Assembly: GCA_029881835.1 (NCBI GenBank) | Contig: JAOULV010000087.1 | Span: 1-6,390 of the forward strand | Direction of reading: 5' to 3' | DNA from: Rhodospirillaceae bacterium | GTDB lineage: Bacteria > Pseudomonadota > Alphaproteobacteria > Rhodospirillales > Magnetovibrionaceae | DNA length: 6,390 nt | Part shown: piece by piece, positions 1 through 4,519 of the stretch | Layout: the number at the start of each line of letters is the position of its first letter | Position numbering within the stretch: the stretch's first letter is position 1 | The notes under the pieces: model-generated | The model's input: the letters and a program-made list of their open reading frames with translations, nothing else | Databases searched by the model: none | What the model was told of the DNA's origin: nothing | Made by a program: the position numbers and the translations under genes

Positions 1-1
1 C

Positions 2-496
2 AGCGTTTCAACGCCTGTTATCGTGCCAAGCACGCTTAGCATGAAAGCAACGGGTGCCACCGAAATTAATCCGGCGTCCCTGCAAGAAGAAATTGATGCT
101 TGCGTAAAGCAGGTCAACATCCAAAAGCTTGAACGCAACGCCCAGCAGGTATCTTTTTTGGTAGAACGCATTGTTCCCGGTCTTGCGCTGGGCGGACCCG
201 ATGAAACAACATCACGTTCGCTTGATCGCCTGTTGTACGTATCGGAAGATATTGCAAGAAGAATGGGTGGAACGCCTTATGCCCACGTTTCTGAGCTGTG
301 CAACACCATGATAAACGTCACCCGAAAAATAATTGATGCGGGTGATTTCCCTGCCCCAAAAGATGTTGAACTGCTAAAACCTGTGGCAAAATCAATCGAG
401 GCCGGTTTTGCCGAAAGCGGTGAAGAAGCCCAGAAAATGGCACTGGAAATAAGCCGTTCGGTCAAAGGTGGGCAGACTAAACAAGCCCGCCACTAA
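2..496 (+). CDS. Unrecognised helical protein, probably missing its N-terminus
   Basis: I do not recognise this protein. The reading frame is open from the first in-frame base of the window to a TAA at 494-496. The only nearby starts are a GTG at 23 and an ATG at 41, and neither has a convincing Shine-Dalgarno sequence upstream, so the gene probably begins before the window. From the GTG it is 157 residues. The sequence looks mostly helical and soluble, with no signal peptide or membrane segment visible. It has charged heptad-like stretches (EEIDACVKQVNIQKLERNAQ, then a C-terminal half rich in Ala, Glu and Lys) and a basic tail ending KQARH. Its end faces the end of cutA across about 50 bases with no clear intrinsic terminator. 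It is probably a real gene because the frame is long and its codon use resembles the neighbours. The function is unknown. Confidence 0.6.
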   Translation, partial: SVSTPVIVPSTLSMKATGATEINPASLQEEIDACVKQVNIQKLERNAQQVSFLVERIVPGLALGGPDETTSRSLDRLLYVSEDIARRMGGTPYAHVSELCNTMINVTRKIIDAGDFPAPKDVELLKPVAKSIEAGFAESGEEAQKMALEISRSVKGGQTKQARH

Positions 497-548
497 GCCT
501 CACTTTTTTGTTGTGCCATTATTGTTCAGCTTAGCTTTTTGTTTCACT

Positions 549-869
549 TCATTTAGTTTCATTGGCCACCCATTGTAAAAATGATGGGTTCCCCCCGGTT
601 ATTTCAAGGGCCACCACACAAGGACAATCATAGCTGTGCATTGACTTTATTTTGTGCGTAACCGCATCAATGTTGTTTTCGGTGGTTTTCATTACCAACA
701 CCACTTCTTTTTCATCTTCAATGTTATTTTCCCAGCGATATATTGACCTAACCCCTTCGATTATATTTACGCAGGCAACAAGGTGCTCATTTACAAGCGC
801 GCGCCCTATGTTTGATGCTTCGTCAACATTTGGTGCGGTTACATAAACAAATTTGATTTTTTGTGCCAT
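549..869 (-). CDS. cutA: CutA1-like divalent cation tolerance protein
   Basis: This is a CutA1-family protein of 106 residues, the usual family length. CutA1 proteins are small ferredoxin-like-fold trimers in the cytoplasm. Genetic work in E. coli linked them to divalent metal (copper) tolerance, but the biochemical role is still not settled. Family signatures are clear: an N-terminal strand FVYVTAPN (7-14), LVACVN (30-35) with the conserved Cys33, SIYRWE (42-47), the E-x7-KT segment ending at K61-T62, HSYDCP (78-83), and the C-terminal FLQWV (97-101). The frame stays open upstream to an ATG at 953, but I chose the ATG at 867-869. Homology begins there, an AGGA lies 11 bases upstream, and the extra 28 residues look like translated leader. 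The gene stands alone, divergent from the small gene at 1018, and I see no good promoter or terminator for it. Confidence 0.93.
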   Translation of the reverse strand: MAQKIKFVYVTAPNVDEASNIGRALVNEHLVACVNIIEGVRSIYRWENNIEDEKEVVLVMKTTENNIDAVTHKIKSMHSYDCPCVVALEITGGNPSFLQWVANETK

Positions 870-938
870 ATATCGGTTTTTCCTGTTATTTGCGGTATTG
901 TTTATTCTATCTGTATTTTTGGTGATAGAACATCCGTG

Positions 939-967
939 TTGGCAGTTAACCAAAGCTGGATTATCAT
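939..967 (+). promoter_or_regulatory. Sigma70-type promoter for the gene at 1018
   Basis: TTGGCA (939-944) and TATCAT (962-967) are separated by exactly 17 bases, and each box matches five of six consensus positions. Transcription would start near 974, giving a leader of about 44 bases before the ATG at 1018. The -35 box lies in a short inverted repeat, TTGG-N7-CCAA (939-953), which might serve as an operator. It sits between divergently transcribed genes. Confidence 0.55.
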
Positions 968-1017
968 GCCCACCAAAGGACGACTAACATTTAATATTTC
1001 CGGGGTGCTGTCTTGCG

Positions 1018-1305
1018 ATGAAAAAACCAAATAAAAAATCCGATGACGGTAATATGGGCGATAACCCAATTAACGATGACGCTTCGGGCAAACCATCAAA
1101 AACCCAAAGCGAATGGCTGTTGCGCGCAATCACCCAACCGGGCGGCAAGCTACCCCTTTTTGATAAGTACGGGCAAAAAATTGGTGAAGGCACGGTCAGA
1201 TCGTGCATTGAAAAAGGTTGGGCCGAGCCGTGGTTTTCCAATCCAATCAAGCCAGATTGGCTGGTTTGCAAAATCACCGATGCCGGACGAAAAGCCGTTT
1301 CTTGA
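1018..1305 (+). CDS. Small unrecognised protein, possible winged-helix fold
   Basis: This is a 95-residue soluble protein that I cannot assign to a named family. The first 30 residues are polar, rich in Lys, Asn, Asp and Ser, and probably disordered. From about residue 31 there is a compact domain: a helix (SEWLLRAI), a turn (PGGKLPLFD), a helix containing GTVRSCIEKGW, then a strand and C-terminal LVCKITDAGRKAV. A helix with a 'V..L/C...GW' core followed by 'ITDAGR' resembles the recognition helix, wing and last strand of winged-helix DNA-binding proteins. That resemblance is inference from pattern only. The ATG at 1018 has a GGGG run 12 bases upstream as a poor ribosome site; an internal ATG at 1054 is a possible alternative start. 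The gene has its own candidate promoter (939-967) and terminator (1316-1346), so it is probably monocistronic. Confidence 0.65.
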   Translation: MKKPNKKSDDGNMGDNPINDDASGKPSKTQSEWLLRAITQPGGKLPLFDKYGQKIGEGTVRSCIEKGWAEPWFSNPIKPDWLVCKITDAGRKAVS

Positions 1306-1315
1306 AATACGCTCA

Positions 1316-1346
1316 GGGCTTTAAAAACTTAAAGTCCAGTTTTTTT
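1316..1346 (+). terminator. Intrinsic terminator after the gene at 1018
   Basis: GGGCTTT (1316-1322) pairs with AAAGTCC (1331-1337) to give a 7-bp stem that includes one G-U pair, with an 8-base loop. After two bases comes a run of seven Ts (1340-1346). It starts 10 bases past the TGA of the gene at 1018. The stem is AT-rich, so termination efficiency is uncertain. Confidence 0.6.
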
Positions 1347-1469
1347 GTTAACAATTGGCAACGATCAGCAACATTTTAGCCAAAACGGCCTACAAATGAA
1401 GTTGAAAATGCTAATTTTTATTACAAAGTTAAATTAAGTATCTCAGATAACCATCTGTGATTAAATAAT

Positions 1470-1823
1470 TTATTCATCCTTGATTGTAATATCAACATAT
1501 CCTCGTTCAATGGCATATCTTAGGGCCTCAAAGGCACTTTTGGCCTCTTCGTACATTTCGCGGCTGGTTCGCAAAGACTTTATTTCCTGCTGATCGGGCG
1601 GGTTGCCGTGCTCGGCCCCAATGCGAAATGCCTCTTCAAGGTATCTTGCGCGCAAGCTTGCCACCGCCAGGGAAAAAGAAAGGACTGTTTTTTTAGTTAT
1701 TTCCGGGATTCTGGCGTGAATAACCTCACGGTTGGCGAGCCTTATTCCTTGCTCAATATCGCTAAGGAACCTTTTTTGGCTCATAAGTTTTTTGTAATCG
1801 TCTGAGTGCTCGTCATCGGTCAT
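1470..1823 (-). CDS. Unrecognised 117-residue helical protein
   Basis: I do not recognise this protein. It is 117 residues, strongly charged and predicted helical almost throughout, with no signal peptide, membrane span or cysteine. Two helical blocks stand out. Residues 31-71 (NREVIHARIPEITKKTVLSF and the amphipathic run that follows) look like a helical hairpin. Residues 79-108 are a Glu/Arg/Ala-rich helix ending in ERGYVDI, with a short strand-like tail. The ATG at 1821-1823 is supported by an AGAAGGA ribosome site ending 10 bases upstream. Upstream on the same strand, TTGAGG and TATAAC lie 15 bases apart (1852-1878), a weak promoter candidate. The gene converges with the small gene at 1018 and diverges from the tandem sRNA genes. 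Translation signals and codon use make a real gene likely. Confidence 0.7.
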   Translation of the reverse strand: MTDDEHSDDYKKLMSQKRFLSDIEQGIRLANREVIHARIPEITKKTVLSFSLAVASLRARYLEEAFRIGAEHGNPPDQQEIKSLRTSREMYEEAKSAFEALRYAIERGYVDITIKDE

Positions 1824-1973
1824 TTGTGTAAAATCCTTCTAATAACAAACAGTTATATCAATCCCAAAACCACCTCAAGACAGCGCGGCGGATCTTTGGG
1901 CCAAGCATACTCAGCACTTGCCTAATAATTCATTTAAGAATTCACAGGTCCGGATTTCTAGTCCATTTGTAGG

Positions 1974-2016
1974 TGTGATGTACATCACAGCAGCCTTGAC
2001 CAATGCGTGGCACAAT
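1974..2016 (+). promoter_or_regulatory. CRP-type class II promoter of sRNA copy A
   Basis: TGTGATGTACATCACA (1974-1989) is a perfect palindrome that matches the CRP half-sites TGTGA-N6-TCACA exactly. Its centre (1981.5) is 29.5 bases before a CACAAT -10 candidate (2011-2016). That spacing puts the site at about -41.5 from a start near 2021-2024, the class II activator position. No good -35 box exists at the 17-base spacing, as expected if an activator is needed. An FNR-family regulator (TTGAT-N4-ATCAA) is a poorer match, with one mismatch per half-site. Confidence 0.65.
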
Positions 2017-2020
2017 ATTG

Positions 2021-2105
2021 ACTGTGGATCGGTTCATGTGAGCTGGTCCCTTCCCTCAAGAGCACAAAACTTCGGGCCGGCACCTTATGGAGCCGGCCTT
2101 TTTTT
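2021..2105 (+). ncRNA. Putative small regulatory RNA, copy A
   Basis: The inferred transcript of about 82-85 nt starts near 2021-2024 and ends in the T-run at 2099-2105. It has three parts. A 5' hairpin (2026-2049) has a 10-bp stem, GGATCGGTTC against GAGCTGGTCC with G-U pairs, around an ATGT loop. A single-stranded linker (2050-2074) contains CTTCCCTCAAGAG and ACAAAAC. A GC-rich terminator hairpin closes the 3' end. No ORF with a ribosome site fits inside, and the unit is duplicated with the transcribed part unchanged. A hairpin, a C/U-rich anti-Shine-Dalgarno-like segment and a terminator are typical of trans-acting, often Hfq-dependent, sRNAs. Family unknown: the tandem layout recalls the alphaproteobacterial AbcR (alpha-r15) pair, but I cannot match the sequence to it. 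Transcription is inferred, not shown. Confidence 0.7.
2075..2105 (+). terminator. Intrinsic terminator of sRNA copy A
   Basis: GGCCGGC (2075-2081) pairs with GCCGGCC (2092-2098). Inside, an A-A mismatch and a CC/GG pair enclose a TTAT loop. Seven Ts follow (2099-2105). It is a strong canonical intrinsic terminator. Confidence 0.92.
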
Positions 2106-2148
2106 GTTGTTTTTTGCAGTTTTTGGCAGAAATCTTGGGTTTTTTAGG

Positions 2149-2191
2149 TGTGACGTACATCACAGCAACCTTGACCAAGGTGCGCCATAAT
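2149..2191 (+). promoter_or_regulatory. CRP-type class II promoter of sRNA copy B
   Basis: TGTGACGTACATCACA (2149-2164) keeps both CRP half-sites, TGTGA and TCACA, with one change in the spacer relative to copy A. Its centre (2156.5) is 29.5 bases before CATAAT (2186-2191), a better -10 box than in copy A. The start would be near 2196-2199, again placing the site at about -41.5. Between them, CCTTGACCAAGG (2169-2180) forms a second small dyad. Confidence 0.67.
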
Positions 2192-2195
2192 ATGG

Positions 2196-2279
2196 ACTGT
2201 GGATCGGTTCATGTGAGCTGGTCCCTTCCCTCAAGAGCACAAAACTTCGGGCCGGCCCTTATGGAGCCGGCCTTTTTTT
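2196..2279 (+). ncRNA. Putative small regulatory RNA, copy B
   Basis: This is the sibling of copy A, with an inferred length of about 81-84 nt. The 5' hairpin (2201-2224), the C/U-rich linker (2225-2249) and the first arm of the terminator are identical to copy A, so both RNAs should present the same seed region. The only transcribed difference is the loss of one A in the terminator, which turns an A-A mismatch into a bulged A. Differences in the promoter suggest the copies may differ in strength or conditions of expression, with copy B probably stronger because of its CATAAT box. It reads toward the convergent tRNA-Pro gene. Confidence 0.7.
2250..2279 (+). terminator. Intrinsic terminator of sRNA copy B
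   Basis: GGCCGGC (2250-2256) pairs with GCCGGCC (2266-2272), with an inner CC/GG pair, a TTAT loop and one bulged A. Seven Ts follow (2273-2279). Confidence 0.92.
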
Positions 2280-2310
2280 GTGGTTATTTCGCCTATTTGT
2301 GGGTGGGCGC

Positions 2311-2350
2311 AAAAAAGCCGATCTCATCCGGGTTACGGCTGAAATCGGCT
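2311..2350 (-). terminator. Intrinsic terminator of tRNA-Pro
   Basis: Read on the minus strand, AGCCGAT (2350-2344) pairs with ATCGGCT (2322-2316). The stem continues inward with a U-G pair, TCA/TGA, one G-A mismatch and CCG/CGG around a five-base loop. The T-run on the minus strand covers 2316-2311. It starts 6 bases past the tRNA CCA end. On the plus strand the same hairpin is followed by four Ts, so it could also catch read-through from sRNA copy B. Confidence 0.85.
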
Positions 2351-2356
2351 TTTATA

Positions 2357-2433
<77 letters not shown>

Positions 2434-2484
2434 CTCAACTTCTAAGGCCATGCCTGCTGGTTTCAAATAGGCCTAAGTTCGGCC

Positions 2485-2513
2485 CTTATATACGCCCAAC
2501 AGCTTTGGTGCAA
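2485..2513 (-). promoter_or_regulatory. Candidate promoter of tRNA-Pro
   Basis: On the minus strand, TTGCAC (2513-2508) and TATAAG (2490-2485) are 17 bases apart. The -10 box matches five of six positions but the -35 box only three. The bases after the -10 box, GGCCG, form a GC-rich discriminator like those of stringently controlled stable-RNA promoters. The start would be near 2478, with a leader of about 45 bases to be trimmed before the mature tRNA. Confidence 0.45.
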
Positions 2514-2531
2514 TTGCCTCAAATAGATATA

Positions 2532-3080
2532 TCAGGAAAATTTTTTCAGGCCCTCGCGAACCGATATTAGATCCGCCAACAGCTTCTCGGCCGCATTGCG
2601 CGAAAGCCCCCCATTGAAAATTCCGTTTTGTGAGGCGGTGTCGCCATGACCGACATTATGGACGGTTTCGGCTTGTGATGTATTTTGCTCTGGCGTTGTA
2701 TTTATGTTTTCGCTTACCGCAAGACCGCCGTTTGATTTTTTTTCTTCTTTTTCCAACGCCACTATAGCGCCGGGTTTTTTCAAAAGCTTCTGCACCCCTT
2801 TGATGGTGTAACCTTCGTCATGCAGTAATGCGCGAATGCGCGACAAAATCACCACATCTTCGGGGCGGTAATATCGCCTTCCGCCGCCTCTTTTCATGGG
2901 GCTTACTTGGGGGAATTTGGTTTCCCAAAAACGCAAAACATGTTGCGGAAGATCTAGGTGTTTTGATACTTCGCTTATGGTACGAAAAGCGTCTCTGGAT
3001 TTTTTGCGAGCAGAATCTTTGCCGCCATTATCGACGCCATTATCAGAATTGGCGGTGTTGGAATCCATCCCCCCGGACAT
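2532..3080 (-). CDS. MerR-family transcriptional regulator
   Basis: This is a MerR-type DNA-binding protein of 182 residues. The N-terminal 30 residues are polar and probably disordered. Residues 32-101 form the MerR winged helix-turn-helix: FRTISEVSKHLDLPQHVLRF, then WETKFPQVSP, the wing RGGGRRYYRPEDV (64-76), and ALLHDEGYTIKGVQKLLKK. No metal-binding cysteines or ligand domain follow, only a low-complexity Asn/Ser/Glu linker (about 110-155). A short conserved-looking tail, LSRNAAEKLLADLISVREGL (159-178), may be the dimerisation or partner helix. This matches the orphan MerR regulator that usually follows ihfA in alphaproteobacteria, whose target is not established as far as I know. Start choice is uncertain: ATG at 3080, TTG at 3086 or ATG at 3068 all fit, with no strong ribosome site. 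It begins 16 bases after ihfA and is probably co-transcribed with it. Confidence 0.9.
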   Translation of the reverse strand: MSGGMDSNTANSDNGVDNGGKDSARKKSRDAFRTISEVSKHLDLPQHVLRFWETKFPQVSPMKRGGGRRYYRPEDVVILSRIRALLHDEGYTIKGVQKLLKKPGAIVALEKEEKKSNGGLAVSENINTTPEQNTSQAETVHNVGHGDTASQNGIFNGGLSRNAAEKLLADLISVREGLKKFS

Positions 3081-3096
3081 TTGCAATTACTCGCTA

Positions 3097-3402
3097 TTAA
3101 CCGGGTTTACGCTTTGAATTTATTCGCGTTTTCATAACCTGCGAAGGCCTGAAAACAAGAACCTTGCGCGGCAAAATAGGAACCTCTTCGCCGGTTTTTG
3201 GGTTGCGGCCAATGCGTTGGCCTTTTTTGCGAACCGAGAAGCTTCCAAACGAAGATACTTTTACGGTTTCGCCCGCGGCAAGCGCATCGGACATAAATTT
3301 CAGGACCGATTCAAGCAGATCGGCCGATTCATTTCGCGAAAGACCAACTTCTTGATAAACGGCCTCACTTAGCTGTGCGCGTGTAATTGTGTTATCGCTC
3401 AT
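3097..3402 (-). CDS. ihfA: Integration host factor alpha subunit
   Basis: IHF-alpha pairs with IHF-beta to bind and sharply bend DNA at specific sites, shaping promoters, replication origins and recombination complexes in the nucleoid. The protein is 101 residues, close to the family norm of about 100. Visible features are the N-terminal dimerisation helices (ITRAQLSEAVYQEVGLSRNE and the helix after it), the core signature SSFGSFSVRKK (50-60), and the DNA-binding arm QRIGRNPKTGEEVPILPRK (62-80). Pro68 is the residue that inserts between base pairs. The closing segment VLVFRPSQVMK is typical of the alpha subunit. The ATG at 3400-3402 was chosen because AGGTGA lies 5 bases upstream; an in-frame TTG at 3420 would add six residues unlike the family. 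The gene has a candidate promoter at 3439-3467, and the MerR gene follows closely. Confidence 0.96.
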   Translation of the reverse strand: MSDNTITRAQLSEAVYQEVGLSRNESADLLESVLKFMSDALAAGETVKVSSFGSFSVRKKGQRIGRNPKTGEEVPILPRKVLVFRPSQVMKTRINSKRKPG

Positions 3403-3438
3403 CGCCCTCACCTGCTCCAATTTGTTATTGATTGCTAT

Positions 3439-3467
3439 AGGGTATCTCGCGACGTAAAAATGGTCAA
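3439..3467 (-). promoter_or_regulatory. Candidate promoter of ihfA-merR
   Basis: On the minus strand, TTGACC (3467-3462, five of six) and TACCCT (3444-3439, three of six, including the key first two and last bases) are 17 bases apart. The start would be near 3432, giving a leader of about 30 bases before the ihfA ATG. The AT-rich stretch just upstream (3485-3507) could act as an UP-like element or IHF-type site. No clear terminator separates fabH from ihfA, so read-through is also possible. Confidence 0.4.
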
Positions 3468-3547
3468 TATCAAAGGGATGGAAGACTAATTTAATTTAAA
3501 AATTAGCCACAACATGGTGAATTCGGGGGAAAACTGCCCTTTAATAA

Positions 3548-4519
3548 TTACCAGCGAAGTAGCGCAGAACCCCATGTCAGCCCGCCACCCATGGCTTCCA
3601 TCAGGATAATTTGGCCTTTTTCGATGCGCCCGTCGCGCACCGCTTCATCCAGGGCAAGGGGTATTGAGGCGGCCGATGTATTGGCGTGGCGGTCCACCGT
3701 AATAACCACCTGATCATCATTTAGGCCAAGTTTTTTTGCGGTTCCGTCTAAAATGCGTTTATTGGCCTGATGGGGCACCAGCCAGTCGATATCGCTGCTG
3801 GTAAGATTATTCGCCGCCAGCGCTTCTTCGGCAACGGCGGCTAAGTTATTGACCGCATGGCGAAACACCTCGCGCCCAAGCATCCTGAGATGGCCAATGG
3901 TTCCGGTTGATCCCGGTCCGCCATCGACATGAAGTATCTCACGCAAACGACCATCTGAATGCAAGTGGGTTGATAACACCCGGCTTGTATCGCCGTCACT
4001 ATCATCAAATCCTGCCAACACAACCGCGCCCGCGCCATCACCAAACAAAACGCAAGTGGATCTGTCGGTCCAATCTAGTATGCGCGATATTACCTCGGCA
4101 CCAATAACCAAAACACGATTTGCCTGACCGGAACGTATCATTCCGTCCGCTACCGAAAGTGCATAAATGAAACCCGAACACACTGCTTGGATGTCAAACC
4201 CATAACCGTGGTGCATGCCAAGCATCGCCTGAACTTTGGTTGCGGTTGAAGGAAAGGTGTTGTCCGGTGTGGTGGTGGCAACAATTATGACGTCAATATC
4301 TGCGGGCGTTATGTTTGCTGCTTCTAGGGCGTTTTCTGCCGCCTGCAGTGCCAGTATTGATGTTGTCTCGCCATCTTTAACGACCCTGCGTTCACGAATG
4401 CCGGTGCGTTCGGTTATCCACTCATCAGAAGTGTCGACCTTTTTGGAAAGTTCATCATTGGTGATGATTTTTTCCGGAAGATGTGAACCGGTTCCAATTA
4501 TTCGCGAAACAATTGCCAT
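3548..4519 (-). CDS. fabH: Beta-ketoacyl-ACP synthase III
   Basis: FabH starts type II fatty acid synthesis by condensing acetyl-CoA with malonyl-ACP to give acetoacetyl-ACP and CO2 in the cytoplasm. The 323 residues match the family length and the thiolase fold is intact. The catalytic triad is visible: Cys114 in QAVCSGF, His250 in VPHQAN (249-253) and Asn280 in RHANTSAAS. Other signatures are the N-terminal GTGSHLPE, the CoA-binding region DEWITERTGIRERR (32-45), FPSTA (89-93), GDGAGA (160-165), and the C-terminal GGGLTWG. Its ATG directly abuts the plsX stop codon (TAAATG), and a GGTGGA ribosome site lies inside the end of plsX, so translation is probably coupled to PlsX, which draws on the same acyl-ACP pool. 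Nothing appears damaged. A 145-base gap follows before ihfA. Confidence 0.98.
   Translation of the reverse strand: MAIVSRIIGTGSHLPEKIITNDELSKKVDTSDEWITERTGIRERRVVKDGETTSILALQAAENALEAANITPADIDVIIVATTTPDNTFPSTATKVQAMLGMHHGYGFDIQAVCSGFIYALSVADGMIRSGQANRVLVIGAEVISRILDWTDRSTCVLFGDGAGAVVLAGFDDSDGDTSRVLSTHLHSDGRLREILHVDGGPGSTGTIGHLRMLGREVFRHAVNNLAAVAEEALAANNLTSSDIDWLVPHQANKRILDGTAKKLGLNDDQVVITVDRHANTSAASIPLALDEAVRDGRIEKGQIILMEAMGGGLTWGSALLRW

Larger units (their letters stand above)
1971..2279 (+). repeat. Tandem duplication of an sRNA transcription unit, 175-base period
   Basis: Two copies (1971-2105 and 2146-2279) lie in direct orientation with a constant offset of 175 bases. The first part of each, 1971-2019 against 2146-2194, differs at eight positions without gaps. 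The next 62 bases, 2020-2081 against 2195-2256, are identical. The terminator hairpin differs only by one A (2082) that is missing from the second copy. The bases between copies (2106-2145) and after the second copy are not repeated. I see no terminal inverted repeats or target-site duplication, so this is a gene duplication rather than a mobile element. These units account for most of the 533-base stretch from 1824 to 2356. In the remainder, 1824-1970 holds only the weak promoter candidate for the gene ending at 1823. Confidence 0.95.

Noticed and set aside
870..953. Longer CutA with 28 extra N-terminal residues
   Set aside because: The extension does not look like CutA or a signal peptide, and the ATG at 869 has its own AGGA site and matches the family start.
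1441..1460. Hairpin CAGAT-AACC-ATCTG downstream of the gene at 1470-1823 as its terminator
   Set aside because: The stem is short and AT-rich and is not followed by a T-run on the minus strand; it is a weak candidate at best.
1918..2190. 90-codon plus-strand frame sharing a repeated peptide (SVHVSWSLPSRAQNFGPA) with the next frame
   Set aside because: The shared peptide only reflects the duplicated DNA. The frame runs through promoters and a terminator, has no ribosome site, and the copy-to-copy changes do not favour silent positions.
1971..2279. Insertion sequence, MITE or REP-type element as explanation of the repeat
   Set aside because: There are no terminal inverted repeats or target duplications, there are only two copies in tandem, and each has a full promoter-to-terminator layout.
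3485..3547. Terminator after fabH
   Set aside because: The gap has AT-rich inverted sequence and a weak GGG/CCC pairing, but no stable stem with a T-run in the minus direction.
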